Assembly: GCA_036556695.1 (NCBI GenBank)
Contig: DATBIY010000051.1
Coordinates: 1-32,719 of the forward strand
Length of the DNA: 32,719 bases
Direction of reading: 5' to 3'
Source of the DNA: DASSCW01 sp036556695
Lineage (GTDB): Bacteria; Chloroflexota; Limnocylindria; QHBO01
The translations under genes and the position numbers were made by a program. This document shows positions 1 to 8,445 of the stretch, piece by piece; positions within the stretch are counted from its first letter, which is position 1, and each line of letters begins with the position of its first letter. The notes under the pieces are model-generated. The model made no database searches, was not told where the DNA came from, and worked only from the letters and a program-made list of their open reading frames with translations.

Positions 1-612
1 GATGGCCGCGCAGTTTGCTTCGTACTGCGCGAAGGCACTCTCGAAGCTGCGATGGCCGCGCACCATCATGGTGGCGATGTTGTCGTACGGGTTGCGCACC
101 ACGTGGATGAAACGCACCTGGCTGGGGGCCATGCGCCTGTCCAGCGTCCGCAGCAGCTTCGGGTCCGCCGCCAGGCGACGGGTCGTCCAGCCGGCCTGGC
201 TGTCGCCCACAACCCGCAGATCCTCGGCCCGACCCTGCGCTCCTCCCGGAACGTGGTACGAGTACGTCTTGCCTCCCCGTCCCGCCTTGCGGCGCAGGTT
301 GGTGGCCTGGCGCCGCGATTTCTCGAGCGAGCCGTACAGCAGCTGCCCGCGCGTGAAGCCACGGCGCAGGTAGCGGACGGCGTCCAGCTCGTCCGAGATG
401 ATGACCTGCCTGTGCGCGTCGAGCAGCGCGCCGATGACGCTATGGCCGCTGCGTGCATGCCCCAGGAAGAGGCAGTAGGTCTGCACTCCCTCCAGGAGCC
501 TGCGCTCTCGCAGCGCGCCGGCGGCGAAGGCGACCGACCGCCAGGCGGTGTGCACCGGCGTGCGGCGCACGGCCTCCTTTGCCGACGACGCCCACCCGGG
601 CGTGCCGGTCAC
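1..612 (-). CDS. Sulfotransferase-like protein (3' part beyond left edge)
   Basis: The frame stays open for 204 codons to the window edge, so the C-terminus is missing. Residues 49-66 read as the nucleotide-binding loop of PAPS-dependent sulfotransferases, with GHARSGHS at 51-58 in place of the usual G-x-x-K/R-S-G-T-T. Residues 168-180 (FIHVVRNPYDNIA) match the 3'-phosphate-binding motif with Arg173 and Asn174. Such enzymes move sulfate from PAPS to sugar or other hydroxyl groups. The start is taken as GTG at 612, about 20 bp after the preceding stop; no ATG fits and the ribosome site is weak, so the start is uncertain. It is the last visible gene of the polysaccharide locus. The family is fairly clear from the two motifs; the substrate is unknown. 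Confidence 0.75.
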   Translation of the reverse strand, partial: MTGTPGWASSAKEAVRRTPVHTAWRSVAFAAGALRERRLLEGVQTYCLFLGHARSGHSVIGALLDAHRQVIISDELDAVRYLRRGFTRGQLLYGSLEKSRRQATNLRRKAGRGGKTYSYHVPGGAQGRAEDLRVVGDSQAGWTTRRLAADPKLLRTLDRRMAPSQVRFIHVVRNPYDNIATMMVRGHRSFESAFAQYEANCAAI

Positions 613-631
613 CGCTGAAGGTCGCGCGGGG

Positions 632-2533
632 TCATGGCGCCGGCGCGGCGAGGCTGATGTCGTCGACGAAGACCGTCCCGTTCAGTCCGTTGACCACCAT
701 GAACACCTTCCCCTTGGTCGCCGTGGCCGGAGCCGCGAACGGCAGCTCGTAGTGGGTCCACGTGCCTGCCGAGGTCTTGCTGACCTTGGTCAGGATCACC
801 GTATTGATCGCCTTGGTATTCCGCCACTGGAGCTTGAAGACGACCCGGAAGGTATCCGTTGTGGGCAGCGGCTTCACCCACACGCCGTAGTTGTAGGTTT
901 GGCCGCCCGTGACGTCCACGGTCTGCTCGATCTTGTAGCTGACCTCGGCGCCGTTGTGACGGCCGGACTTGGTGCCACTCTGGTGCTCGTCGGTCGACGT
1001 CGTGAAGTTCCCGTTCGAAGACCAGCTCGGCGGTGCGGCGCCGGCCGCCCCGGCCTCGAAGTCACCGTTCAGCAGCAGGTTCTCACCCGGGTCGGGCGGC
1101 GGCGGAGGCGGAGCACCCTCTTCGATGCTGACCTCGATGACCTGGCCGTCCTTCTCGTTGGGATCGTCGTTGTTGTCGACGCCCCGCTGCGCAACCCAGG
1201 CGCTCATCGTGTTGGGATCGTCGGTCGTCGACGAGCTGGGCGCGATCTCGACCCCACCCGGATTGTCGGTCGGGAAGGTGAAGTGGGTGGTGCTGACCAG
1301 CGTCCCATCCTGGGTCGTCTCGATCATGCCCTGGCCATCCTTGTGGCTCACGATCCACAGGTTGCCGGTGAGCGGGTGGACGCCTATGCCCTCCGGATCC
1401 GTGATGCCGAAGACGGCCGTGTCGAAGTCGGCGAGGCGCAGGTCGTCATTGGTGGCCAGCTTCCCGTCGTTGCCGGGGCCGATGACCCAGATCTGCTTGT
1501 TCGAGCCGTCGGCGATGAACATCTTGCCGTTGGCAACCGCGACGCCCTCCGCGTCGGCGACGCCGAAACCGGAGACAGGCGTGCTGCTGCGCAGGACCCA
1601 GCCACCTCCGCCGCCGCGGACGTAGGCCCACACCCGGGACGAGCTGCCGTCCTTCGAGATGATCAGCTCGTCCTTGTCAGCGTCGTAGCCGATGCCGACC
1701 GCCTCGGTGTTCGTCGGGCTGGCCGCCAGGGTATCGAGGATCCCCGTGCCAGCCCCCGTCACCCGATTCGCTTCCCAGACGTTCTTTCCCGGATACGGGT
1801 AGTTGTTGACGTTCTCCTCGTCGATCTCGCCGTCCGCGACGAGCAGCCGGTCGATGGAGCTGTCGTAGGTGATGCCGGATGGATCCGGGCTGAACGGATT
1901 CCACGTGTCGGTCATGATCCGCCGGACGAGATTGCCGTCGTGGTCGGGCACGCTGGCGACGGCCGCAGCCAGGACCGGGGCAGTCAGCGACAGCTCCAGC
2001 ACGGCCGGCCCGGTGCCGGACCCGTCGTCGGATGCATCGGCCACCGAGACGTACAGGCTTGTCGCGTCGGCGGCATCGGTCATGTCGGAGGTCGGCGCGG
2101 CGGTGATGCCGCCAACGCCCTTCATCTGCAGGGCGGACACGTCGCGCAGGCGAATGATCGCGCCGGAGGCATCGGCCTCCGAAATCAGGCCGGCCTTGGC
2201 GTCAAGCGTGAAGACGTGGCCATTGCTGGCCCGTGCGCTGAACCGCCCGCGATCGGGCGCCTCGCGGCGCGAGAGGAGGTCCTTGACGGCGCCCTGGGTG
2301 CCGACCAGCTTCCCGAGGCCGGTTGCCTCATCGGTGATGGCCAGCGCACCGGAAACCGCGTCAAACCGCAGTGCACCGGGCTCCGCGATGCCAAGATCCG
2401 AAGCCGCCAGGACGTTCTCGAGGCTGACGTAGCCCCACGAAGCGGCACGCGCTGGCTGGCTTGCGGCTGTGCCGACGGTGATTGCGCCTGCCACCAGCGC
2501 AAGGGACGCGACGAAGGGCACGAAGCGAGACAC
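632..2533 (-). CDS. Secreted beta-propeller-like protein with C-terminal carbohydrate-binding-like domain
   Basis: The 633-residue product begins with a signal peptide (hydrophobic core about 5-25, likely cleavage after ARA near residue 30). Residues about 35-470 contain blade-like segments (EGVAVANGKMFIADG, PEGIGVHPLTGNLWIVS) and an acidic loop, GNDGKLATNDD, that could bind calcium. This resembles phytase/esterase-like or NHL-type propellers. A proline linker (PPPPPPDPG) leads to residues 484-633, whose NLLLNGDFEAG opening and VFVDDISL ending are typical of CBM4/9-like beta-sandwich domains. The start is GTG with AGGGGG seven bases upstream. Its place between two sulfotransferase genes suggests it binds or modifies the exported polysaccharide at the surface. 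No catalytic residues were recognised and no sorting signal is visible. Confidence 0.7.
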   Translation of the reverse strand: MSRFVPFVASLALVAGAITVGTAASQPARAASWGYVSLENVLAASDLGIAEPGALRFDAVSGALAITDEATGLGKLVGTQGAVKDLLSRREAPDRGRFSARASNGHVFTLDAKAGLISEADASGAIIRLRDVSALQMKGVGGITAAPTSDMTDAADATSLYVSVADASDDGSGTGPAVLELSLTAPVLAAAVASVPDHDGNLVRRIMTDTWNPFSPDPSGITYDSSIDRLLVADGEIDEENVNNYPYPGKNVWEANRVTGAGTGILDTLAASPTNTEAVGIGYDADKDELIISKDGSSSRVWAYVRGGGGGWVLRSSTPVSGFGVADAEGVAVANGKMFIADGSNKQIWVIGPGNDGKLATNDDLRLADFDTAVFGITDPEGIGVHPLTGNLWIVSHKDGQGMIETTQDGTLVSTTHFTFPTDNPGGVEIAPSSSTTDDPNTMSAWVAQRGVDNNDDPNEKDGQVIEVSIEEGAPPPPPPDPGENLLLNGDFEAGAAGAAPPSWSSNGNFTTSTDEHQSGTKSGRHNGAEVSYKIEQTVDVTGGQTYNYGVWVKPLPTTDTFRVVFKLQWRNTKAINTVILTKVSKTSAGTWTHYELPFAAPATATKGKVFMVVNGLNGTVFVDDISLAAPAP

Positions 2534-2603
2534 GAAGGGACCCCCTGAGGTACCGGATCCAATGAGGACTATCGGGGCATCTTACCCCTTGCCACGGGAT
2601 TAT

Positions 2604-3617
2604 CTAGCCGCCGGCTGGCTCCTGGTGTTGCCTACTGTCCACAGTCTTCGCGGCGGGCGGTCGCCGACCAATGAGACCTGGAAGCCGGTGCTGCAAGCGC
2701 TCGATCGCCTCCCAGGCGACCATCCGCGCCGCCTGGGTCGGCCAGCGGACCATGGCATAGCGCAGCCGCTCCGCGAGCGTCATCGGAATGGGGTCCAGGG
2801 AATAGCCGTGACGACGCATCCGCTTGGCCAGCCGCCCCTGCATGAAGGCCAGCTCGTGCGGCGGGATGCGACCGCGGTAGTCGCCGATGTGGGCGTCGGT
2901 GATCCGTGGGACGCCGTCCGCACCCTCAGCCAGCTTGGCACGATAGGTGGGCGCGTCCGGCATGGCCATCATCCCCGGTTCGAACGACTCCCCCACGAAG
3001 GCGCACAGCTCAGCGACCACCCGTTCCGGCTCGCGCACCAGGTCCTCGTAGCGCAGGAGCCGATACCTGTCGGGCCAGCGCCGTGCGTTCCGTTCGCCAA
3101 GGTCGATGGAGTACCGCCAGCGCGCCACCGCCGCGCCGACCCGGCCCCGGCCCGACGGCCACATGGCCAGCGACCCCTCGTAGCGGTCGCGCGGGTCGCG
3201 CACCATGTGGATGATCCGCACGCCGGGGAGCGACGCGAAGATCGGCTCCGCGTAGCGCTCAACGAGGCCGCTCTGATCTCCCCAGCGCGGCTTGCCGGCG
3301 CGCTCGGCGAAGTGCTCATGGATCAGCGCGAACAGACGCGGGTAGGTCGCCGGGCCGCTCCGCATCTCGCTGCGCAGGCGCGGAAGGTCCGGCCCCAGGA
3401 AGCGGGCATGCTTGTAGCGCGCCAGCGCGGCCAGGCAGCGGTCCAGGTTGCGGACATCGGCCAAGTCGCCGTACTGGTCTGCGAAGAAGGTCCACAGGTT
3501 CGACCCCACGATGGGAATCGCGATGCGGCTGTGCGAGCCCAGCAGTGCCGCCACCAGCGTCTTGCCGCAGCGGTCCGGCCCGCCGATGTAGATCGGCCCG
3601 TCGCCCTGCATCACCAT
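2604..3617 (-). CDS. Sulfotransferase family protein
   Basis: The 337-residue protein opens directly with the PAPS-binding loop: GGPDRCGKT at 12-20 after a short beta strand. It carries the second sulfotransferase motif IIHMVRDPRDRYEGS at about 135-149, with the Arg and Asp/Ser used for the 3'-phosphate. The open frame extends far upstream, but the real start must lie at the end of the neighbouring gene: ATG at 3617 overlaps that gene by 7 bp (ATGGTGATG), and the second ATG at 3611 shares one base with the TGA stop. Either start implies coupled translation. Length suits the Sulfotransfer_3 type. Context suggests sulfation of a polysaccharide unit; a protein or lipid acceptor is possible. Confidence 0.82.
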   Translation of the reverse strand: MVMQGDGPIYIGGPDRCGKTLVAALLGSHSRIAIPIVGSNLWTFFADQYGDLADVRNLDRCLAALARYKHARFLGPDLPRLRSEMRSGPATYPRLFALIHEHFAERAGKPRWGDQSGLVERYAEPIFASLPGVRIIHMVRDPRDRYEGSLAMWPSGRGRVGAAVARWRYSIDLGERNARRWPDRYRLLRYEDLVREPERVVAELCAFVGESFEPGMMAMPDAPTYRAKLAEGADGVPRITDAHIGDYRGRIPPHELAFMQGRLAKRMRRHGYSLDPIPMTLAERLRYAMVRWPTQAARMVAWEAIERLQHRLPGLIGRRPPAAKTVDSRQHQEPAGG

Positions 3618-5371
3618 CGGCGCACAACCGCGTTGAGCGGATGCCGTCCAGCCAGCAGGTCCTCCGCCATGAGGATGCGGTGCCGCGCCTCTGTTTCCCA
3701 ACCGCCTGTCGGCTCGGACTCGGCCCGCGACCAGGCCACTGACGCGCGCTGCAGCGCCAGGAAGGCGGCCATGTCCGGGATGCGGGCCAGCTCCTCGTCC
3801 AGCGCGTCGCTTGCCTCGGCGTAGGCGTTCAGCATGCGGCGCGCGGCCGCGACGTCGAAGCGCCGGCGACGCTGCGCGAACCAGCTCAGTCCGGTCGCCA
3901 GGTCGACCAACCGCCAATCGAGGCGCGCCAGCTCGAAGTCGACCACCACCGGGACGCGGCCGCTCCGGATCATCAGGTTGTACGGGGCGTAGTCGCCGTG
4001 CACCACGGTCAGTGGCAGGGCCTCGGCGTCGAACGTCTCGCGCAGCTGCCACAGCGCCGCCGTCGCCCAGGCGCGGATGCGACGCGGCGCCGATCCGGCG
4101 GCCAGCCGGTCGGCGTACCACTCGACCTCGCGGACCCGCAGCCCACCGCGCCGGACGAATCCCAGGGATTCCGAGGCCGGGACCTCGACCTCCTGCAGCA
4201 CGGCGTGCAGCCGGGCCAGCAATCGGCCGGCGATGACCTCGAGGGCCTGTCGGTCGCGGGGAGCCATGACCAGCTCGTGCGGATGGCGGTAGCCGCGAAT
4301 CGGCTCGAAGACGGCGAAGCAGCTGCCATCCAGGCCCAGGCTCGTCCTGCCGTCCATGGTCGCGCGGAGGCGTGGCGCCGCGATATCGGCGGCGGCCAGG
4401 GCCTGCAGCACGGCGTGCTCGATGTCCAGGGCTGCCGGGTCGATGCTGGCCTTGTAGCGCTTCACCACCACGTCGCCACCGGGAACGGCAACCCGCACCG
4501 TCGCACCTCGCGAGCCGGGGGCCGAAAGGATGCGGACATGCCCCATGGCATTGATGCCGAATGCCTCGAGCACCTGCCGGAGCTGGTCTCTGTGGATCGA
4601 GCCGGCGCGCCCGGCAAGGATTCGCGCAATGGCCCGGTCGGGGCGCGACAGCATCGGCGCGGTGGGCCTGAAGACCATGTCCGCCTCGGACGACGTGGGC
4701 GTGATCAGGCGGCTGGTGCTGCGTGCCGCGTCGCTGATGGCGCGGCGCAGCGAGTTGCGGTTGCGGATCCTGATCATGGTGACGCCGTCGCGTCTGGCGG
4801 TGGCGGCAATGGCGGTGGTGGTTACCTCGCGGGCCTGCGCCACGAACGCGGCCACCTCGGCAACCGGCTTGTCGACCAGCCGCTTCGGCAGGCCGCGGCT
4901 CCTGACCCGTTCCAGGGCAAGGTCGGGGTCGGTGTCCACGACGATCACCCCGTCCGGCAGGGGGACCATCGAGATGTAGCGTCGCACTGCCTCCGGTCGT
5001 GCGCTGGGGTACCAGCCGAACAGGTTGACCGCGCGGTGCACCAGGCCCTCGTCCACCAGCACCACGTGCCGCGGCGGCACCCGGCGACGCGCGTACTCGA
5101 TGCGTCCGCCCACGCCCAGCACCAGGCCAAGGATCAGGCGCTTATGCCAGCGCGGCAACGGCGCGCCCGACGCGGCACGCCAGGCAGCCCAGGTGAGCCG
5201 CGGGTGGCCGATCGCGAAGCGGGCGTTCCACAGCCATGCCCGCGGGCGGCTGAACCGCGCGACGTCATCCAGGTGGCTGGCGGAGATGCCACGTGCCCGC
5301 AGCGCCTCTGGAAGGCCCCTGGCAACCGCCGACTTGCCAGCTCCCACCGGCCCGGTCAGCTCGACGATCAT
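3611..5371 (-). CDS. P-loop kinase fused to an APH-type phosphotransferase
   Basis: The protein has 586 residues and two catalytic halves. Residues 1-220 form a P-loop kinase: Walker A GPVGAGKS at 7-14, an acidic pair at 107-108 (VLVDEG), and VIVVDTDPDLALERVRSRG at about 142-160 as in thymidylate or small-molecule kinases. Residues about 240-580 are an aminoglycoside/choline-kinase-like fold: Lys304 in VVVKRY, catalytic HGDYAPYN at 458-465 and metal-binding DFE at 478-480. Both active sites look intact. The ATG overlaps the upstream stop as TGATG. No resistance role is implied: in this context the protein more likely phosphorylates a sugar, lipid or glycan intermediate. The substrate is unknown and the domain pairing is unusual. 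Confidence 0.8.
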   Translation of the reverse strand: MIVELTGPVGAGKSAVARGLPEALRARGISASHLDDVARFSRPRAWLWNARFAIGHPRLTWAAWRAASGAPLPRWHKRLILGLVLGVGGRIEYARRRVPPRHVVLVDEGLVHRAVNLFGWYPSARPEAVRRYISMVPLPDGVIVVDTDPDLALERVRSRGLPKRLVDKPVAEVAAFVAQAREVTTTAIAATARRDGVTMIRIRNRNSLRRAISDAARSTSRLITPTSSEADMVFRPTAPMLSRPDRAIARILAGRAGSIHRDQLRQVLEAFGINAMGHVRILSAPGSRGATVRVAVPGGDVVVKRYKASIDPAALDIEHAVLQALAAADIAAPRLRATMDGRTSLGLDGSCFAVFEPIRGYRHPHELVMAPRDRQALEVIAGRLLARLHAVLQEVEVPASESLGFVRRGGLRVREVEWYADRLAAGSAPRRIRAWATAALWQLRETFDAEALPLTVVHGDYAPYNLMIRSGRVPVVVDFELARLDWRLVDLATGLSWFAQRRRRFDVAAARRMLNAYAEASDALDEELARIPDMAAFLALQRASVAWSRAESEPTGGWETEARHRILMAEDLLAGRHPLNAVVRRW

Positions 5372-6897
5372 CAGAGCCGCTTCCAGATCTCGGCCTCGAC
5401 GGCGCCGACCACATCCTCCAGCGGCCGCGTGGCGTCGACCACGACCACGCCGTCGGCCGAGGCGCGCGACGCCGCCTCGACCACCGCCTGTGCCTTGGCG
5501 GAGATCGTCTCCGGCTTGACGCTCGGCTTGCGCGCCAGTGCCGTCGCCGGATCCACCGTCAGCAGGATCACCAGGTCGGGCGGTGGTATGCGGGCGTAGA
5601 TCGCCTCTTCCCGGCGCCGCAGGCCGTCCAGCAGGCCACGCTGCGCGCCGTCGCCCAGCTCGGCGACACGCGGCCCATCAACCGGTCGATTGGCCAGCCG
5701 AACCCACTCCAGCGGATAGCGGTCGAACAGGACCAGCGCCCCGTTCGCAGCCAGGCGACGTCCCTCGCGCACGCGGCCGGCGCGGTCGCGCGCCTCGGCG
5801 AGATACCGCACGGCGGTCACCAGGTTCGCGATCCCCGCCAGCGTGGGCAGCCGGCCGGACACGCGCCGCGCCAGGCGGCTGGTGAACTGGACGGCGGCCG
5901 TCGGCCGCGAGGGGCGCGCCGTGCCCAGGTATGAGACACGCAGGCTGAGCCGCCAGCCCAGCCAGCGCACGATCTCGTCGATGACCGTCGACTTGCCGGA
6001 GCCATCGGGGCCGATGATGGCCACGGTCAGGCCGCCGACTGCCGAGGACTTGCGTCGCAGGTCCGCCTTGCTGCGCGGCCGCAGCACGCTGCGCAGCAGC
6101 GGGGCACGCTGCAGCCGCGCGCCGAGCGAGATCGCCAGCGCGGTGCGCGCCGGCAGCCGCTCGAAAGGGCGCAGCGCCGCGCGGGTCGCCGCGCGCAGTC
6201 GCAGCAGCGTTCTCGCGTCGCGATGATTCGCGCGCAGGGTCTCGACAAACTCGGGAAAGATCTCTGGCGGCATGGCCGGCACCAGCCGCGCGGCGGCGGC
6301 TCGCAGCTCATCGGGCGAGACCTGGCCGGCCAGGTCGGCGACCTCCTCGCGCAGGGCGGGCGGGATGCCGCCGCGCCGCCCCAGCCGCAGGGCGTCCTTG
6401 GCGGCGTCGGTGCGGCGGTACTTGAGCAGTGCGCGGATGACCAGGATGGTGAGCTCGGTGGCCGGCGCCGGCACTCGCACGCCGAGGCGCGGGATGGCGT
6501 CGTCGAGCACCTGCCTCTCGATGGGCAAGACGTGGTTCTTGACGTGGTCTTCGCCCAGGATCAGCCGGTAATAGACGTGCAGGTGGACCAGCCGGCCGCT
6601 CTCCGCATCATGGCCCAGCCAGTCCTCGACCCCCACGAAGCGGCGGCTGGGATGCGAGATGAAGGGCTTGAAGCCGGCATCGCGAATGGCGACGGTGAAG
6701 CGCCCCGCATCGGCGCGATCGACCAGCAGGTCGAGGTCCGTCCTGCCGGCGAGCGCAACGGGCAGCGATGTCGTGCTCTTCCACTGGCAGTAGCGCACGC
6801 CCTGCGCGTTGAGCGCGCCGAACACCTCGCGCACCAGGCGCAGCGTGTCCAGCGGGAAGTCGGTGCCAGCGCCGGCCGCGACCTCGGTGGCGGTCAT
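5371..6897 (-). CDS. Nucleotidyltransferase-like domain fused to thymidylate-kinase-like domain
   Basis: The product has 508 residues. The N-terminal third resembles minimal nucleotidyltransferases, with Lys40 in CQWKSTTSL and the acidic signature TDLDLLVD at 53-60. A helical, Arg-rich linker (about 150-285) leads to a kinase domain with Walker A GPDGSGKST at 296-304, DRYP at 392-395 and a basic lid segment near 456-470. The DRYP motif resembles the DR(Y/F) of dTMP kinases, but a dTMP role is unlikely because of the extra domain and the polysaccharide context. The ATG overlaps the flippase stop as ATGA, and its own stop overlaps the next ATG. Comparable fusions occur in glycan clusters without known function. 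Its adjacency to another kinase fusion suggests consecutive steps. Confidence 0.78.
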   Translation of the reverse strand: MTATEVAAGAGTDFPLDTLRLVREVFGALNAQGVRYCQWKSTTSLPVALAGRTDLDLLVDRADAGRFTVAIRDAGFKPFISHPSRRFVGVEDWLGHDAESGRLVHLHVYYRLILGEDHVKNHVLPIERQVLDDAIPRLGVRVPAPATELTILVIRALLKYRRTDAAKDALRLGRRGGIPPALREEVADLAGQVSPDELRAAAARLVPAMPPEIFPEFVETLRANHRDARTLLRLRAATRAALRPFERLPARTALAISLGARLQRAPLLRSVLRPRSKADLRRKSSAVGGLTVAIIGPDGSGKSTVIDEIVRWLGWRLSLRVSYLGTARPSRPTAAVQFTSRLARRVSGRLPTLAGIANLVTAVRYLAEARDRAGRVREGRRLAANGALVLFDRYPLEWVRLANRPVDGPRVAELGDGAQRGLLDGLRRREEAIYARIPPPDLVILLTVDPATALARKPSVKPETISAKAQAVVEAASRASADGVVVVDATRPLEDVVGAVEAEIWKRL

Positions 6898-8444
6898 GAC
6901 GGCTTCACCGGTGCATCCGCCCGCGCCATGGAGCCGGGCCTGCCGCCACGGCGGGTGATCTTGCGCGCGGCGCGCGACACGATGGTGCGGTCGTCATCGG
7001 TCAGGCCCAGCAGAGGCAGGACAGCCGCGTACGTGAGGCCCAGCGCAACCGCGCCGAGGGCTGCGGCCGCCAGTGCGCCCACAAGATCGTCGGTGACGGT
7101 GGCCGTGCCCAAGCCGACTGCCGCAGCCGCGGCGCCAGCCAGGAGCGGCTTGGCCCAGCTGGCGTCATAGGGGCCGACCTTGACCAGCCAGCCAACCTCG
7201 GCGACGCGCAGCAGGTTGACGGTCGCGATCGAGCCGAACGAGGCAATGGCGGCGCCTACCAGGCCAAGCGGCGGAATCAGGATCAGGTTGAGGGCGATGG
7301 CCAATCCCACCGCCAGCGTCGAGTTCAGCAGCTTCACCCGGGTGTGGCCGGTCATATCGAGCACGGCGCCGGACGCTCCCGTGGCGGCGTTGGTGAGCGA
7401 AGCGAAGGCCAGGATGGCCAGCGCGGCGGCGCCATCGGTGAACTCCGGACCGAAGATCGACAGCAGCGCCTGCGGGAAGAGGACGGCGATCAGGAAGAAG
7501 GGCAGGTTCAGGGTGAACGTCCAGCGCGAAGTGGTCCGATACAGGGCGTGCAGCGGGCGGCGATCCTCGGCGTCCTGCAGTTCGGCGAAGATCGGCATCG
7601 AGGCGTGCACGATGGCCTGGTGGAAGATGGCGCCCACCAGCATCACCTGGTTGGCCACCGCGAAGATGCCGGCCGATGCCACCGACGCCAGGGCGCCGAG
7701 CAGCAGGGTCTGCAGGTTGCCGCCGAAGGTGTTGACGATGTTGGAGAAGTACACCGGCAGCGAGAAACGCAGCAGGGGCCCCGGCTCGGATCGCGATTGG
7801 CGGGTGATGCCCTGCAGGGACACCTGGCGCTGCACGAACCACAGCAGCAGGGCCGTGGCCGCCACGGTGGCGAGGGTCGAGGCGATCACCGCCAGCTCGG
7901 GCGTCATGCCGATCAGCGCGAAGGCCACCAGGATCCCCAGACGAACGAGCGGCTGCGCGAACTGCTCTGCCACGACCGCCCAGCCAACGCGCTGCGCGCC
8001 CAGCAGTGTGGCGGAGAGGACGGTGTTCGACACCATCGCCGGCACCAGCAGCGCCACGATCCGGATCAGCGGCTCGAGCCGCGGGTCGCCGATCAGGTCG
8101 CGGGCGATGGGACCGGCGGCGAGGATGATCACGACCGCGGCGAGGCCGCTGACCAGCATCGGCACGCCGACCCCGACGCGCAGCGTGCCTAGCAACCCGG
8201 CCCGGTCCTGGCGACGCGCGTAGACCGCCACATAGCGAACCAGGGCAGAGTCAAGGCCGATGACTGACAGCGCCGAGCCTAGCGTGGCGACGGTCAGCGC
8301 GATGTTGTACAGACCGTAGGAATCGGCCCCCAGCAGGCGCGCCAGCAGCACGGCCAGCCCGAAGCGGGTGCCCCACACGAACAGGCGCCCAGCGAAAACC
8401 ATCCCGCCGCCCTTGGCGGCAAGGACGAGGTGGCGGTCCGCCAT
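6894..8444 (-). CDS. Oligosaccharide flippase (Wzx/MOP superfamily)
   Basis: The 516-residue membrane protein has the multi-helix pattern (about 12-14 segments) of polysaccharide flippases. Its N-terminus is typical: a glycine-rich first helix, then GTRFGLAVLLARLLGADSYG and GLYNIALTVATLGSALS. A second bundle begins near residue 235 (LLRFSLPVYFSNIVNTFGGN). It should flip lipid-linked repeat units across the cytoplasmic membrane. It starts one base after the Wzz-like stop and ends in an ATGA overlap with the nucleotidyltransferase-kinase gene. No Wzy polymerase with a recognisable signature lies in the window, so polymerisation must be encoded elsewhere or further left. Confidence 0.88.
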   Translation of the reverse strand: MADRHLVLAAKGGGMVFAGRLFVWGTRFGLAVLLARLLGADSYGLYNIALTVATLGSALSVIGLDSALVRYVAVYARRQDRAGLLGTLRVGVGVPMLVSGLAAVVIILAAGPIARDLIGDPRLEPLIRIVALLVPAMVSNTVLSATLLGAQRVGWAVVAEQFAQPLVRLGILVAFALIGMTPELAVIASTLATVAATALLLWFVQRQVSLQGITRQSRSEPGPLLRFSLPVYFSNIVNTFGGNLQTLLLGALASVASAGIFAVANQVMLVGAIFHQAIVHASMPIFAELQDAEDRRPLHALYRTTSRWTFTLNLPFFLIAVLFPQALLSIFGPEFTDGAAALAILAFASLTNAATGASGAVLDMTGHTRVKLLNSTLAVGLAIALNLILIPPLGLVGAAIASFGSIATVNLLRVAEVGWLVKVGPYDASWAKPLLAGAAAAAVGLGTATVTDDLVGALAAAALGAVALGLTYAAVLPLLGLTDDDRTIVSRAARKITRRGGRPGSMARADAPVKPS

Positions 8445-8445
8445 G

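Noticed and set aside
548..2548. Long open frame on the plus strand opposite the secreted protein
   Set aside because: It is antisense to a gene with signal peptide and domain motifs; its product is Arg/Val/Asp-rich without motifs, as expected from GC-rich antisense frames.
3611..5371. Antibiotic resistance gene because of the APH-like domain
   Set aside because: The fusion to a P-loop kinase and the glycan-operon context argue for a metabolic substrate; the APH fold is shared by many kinases.
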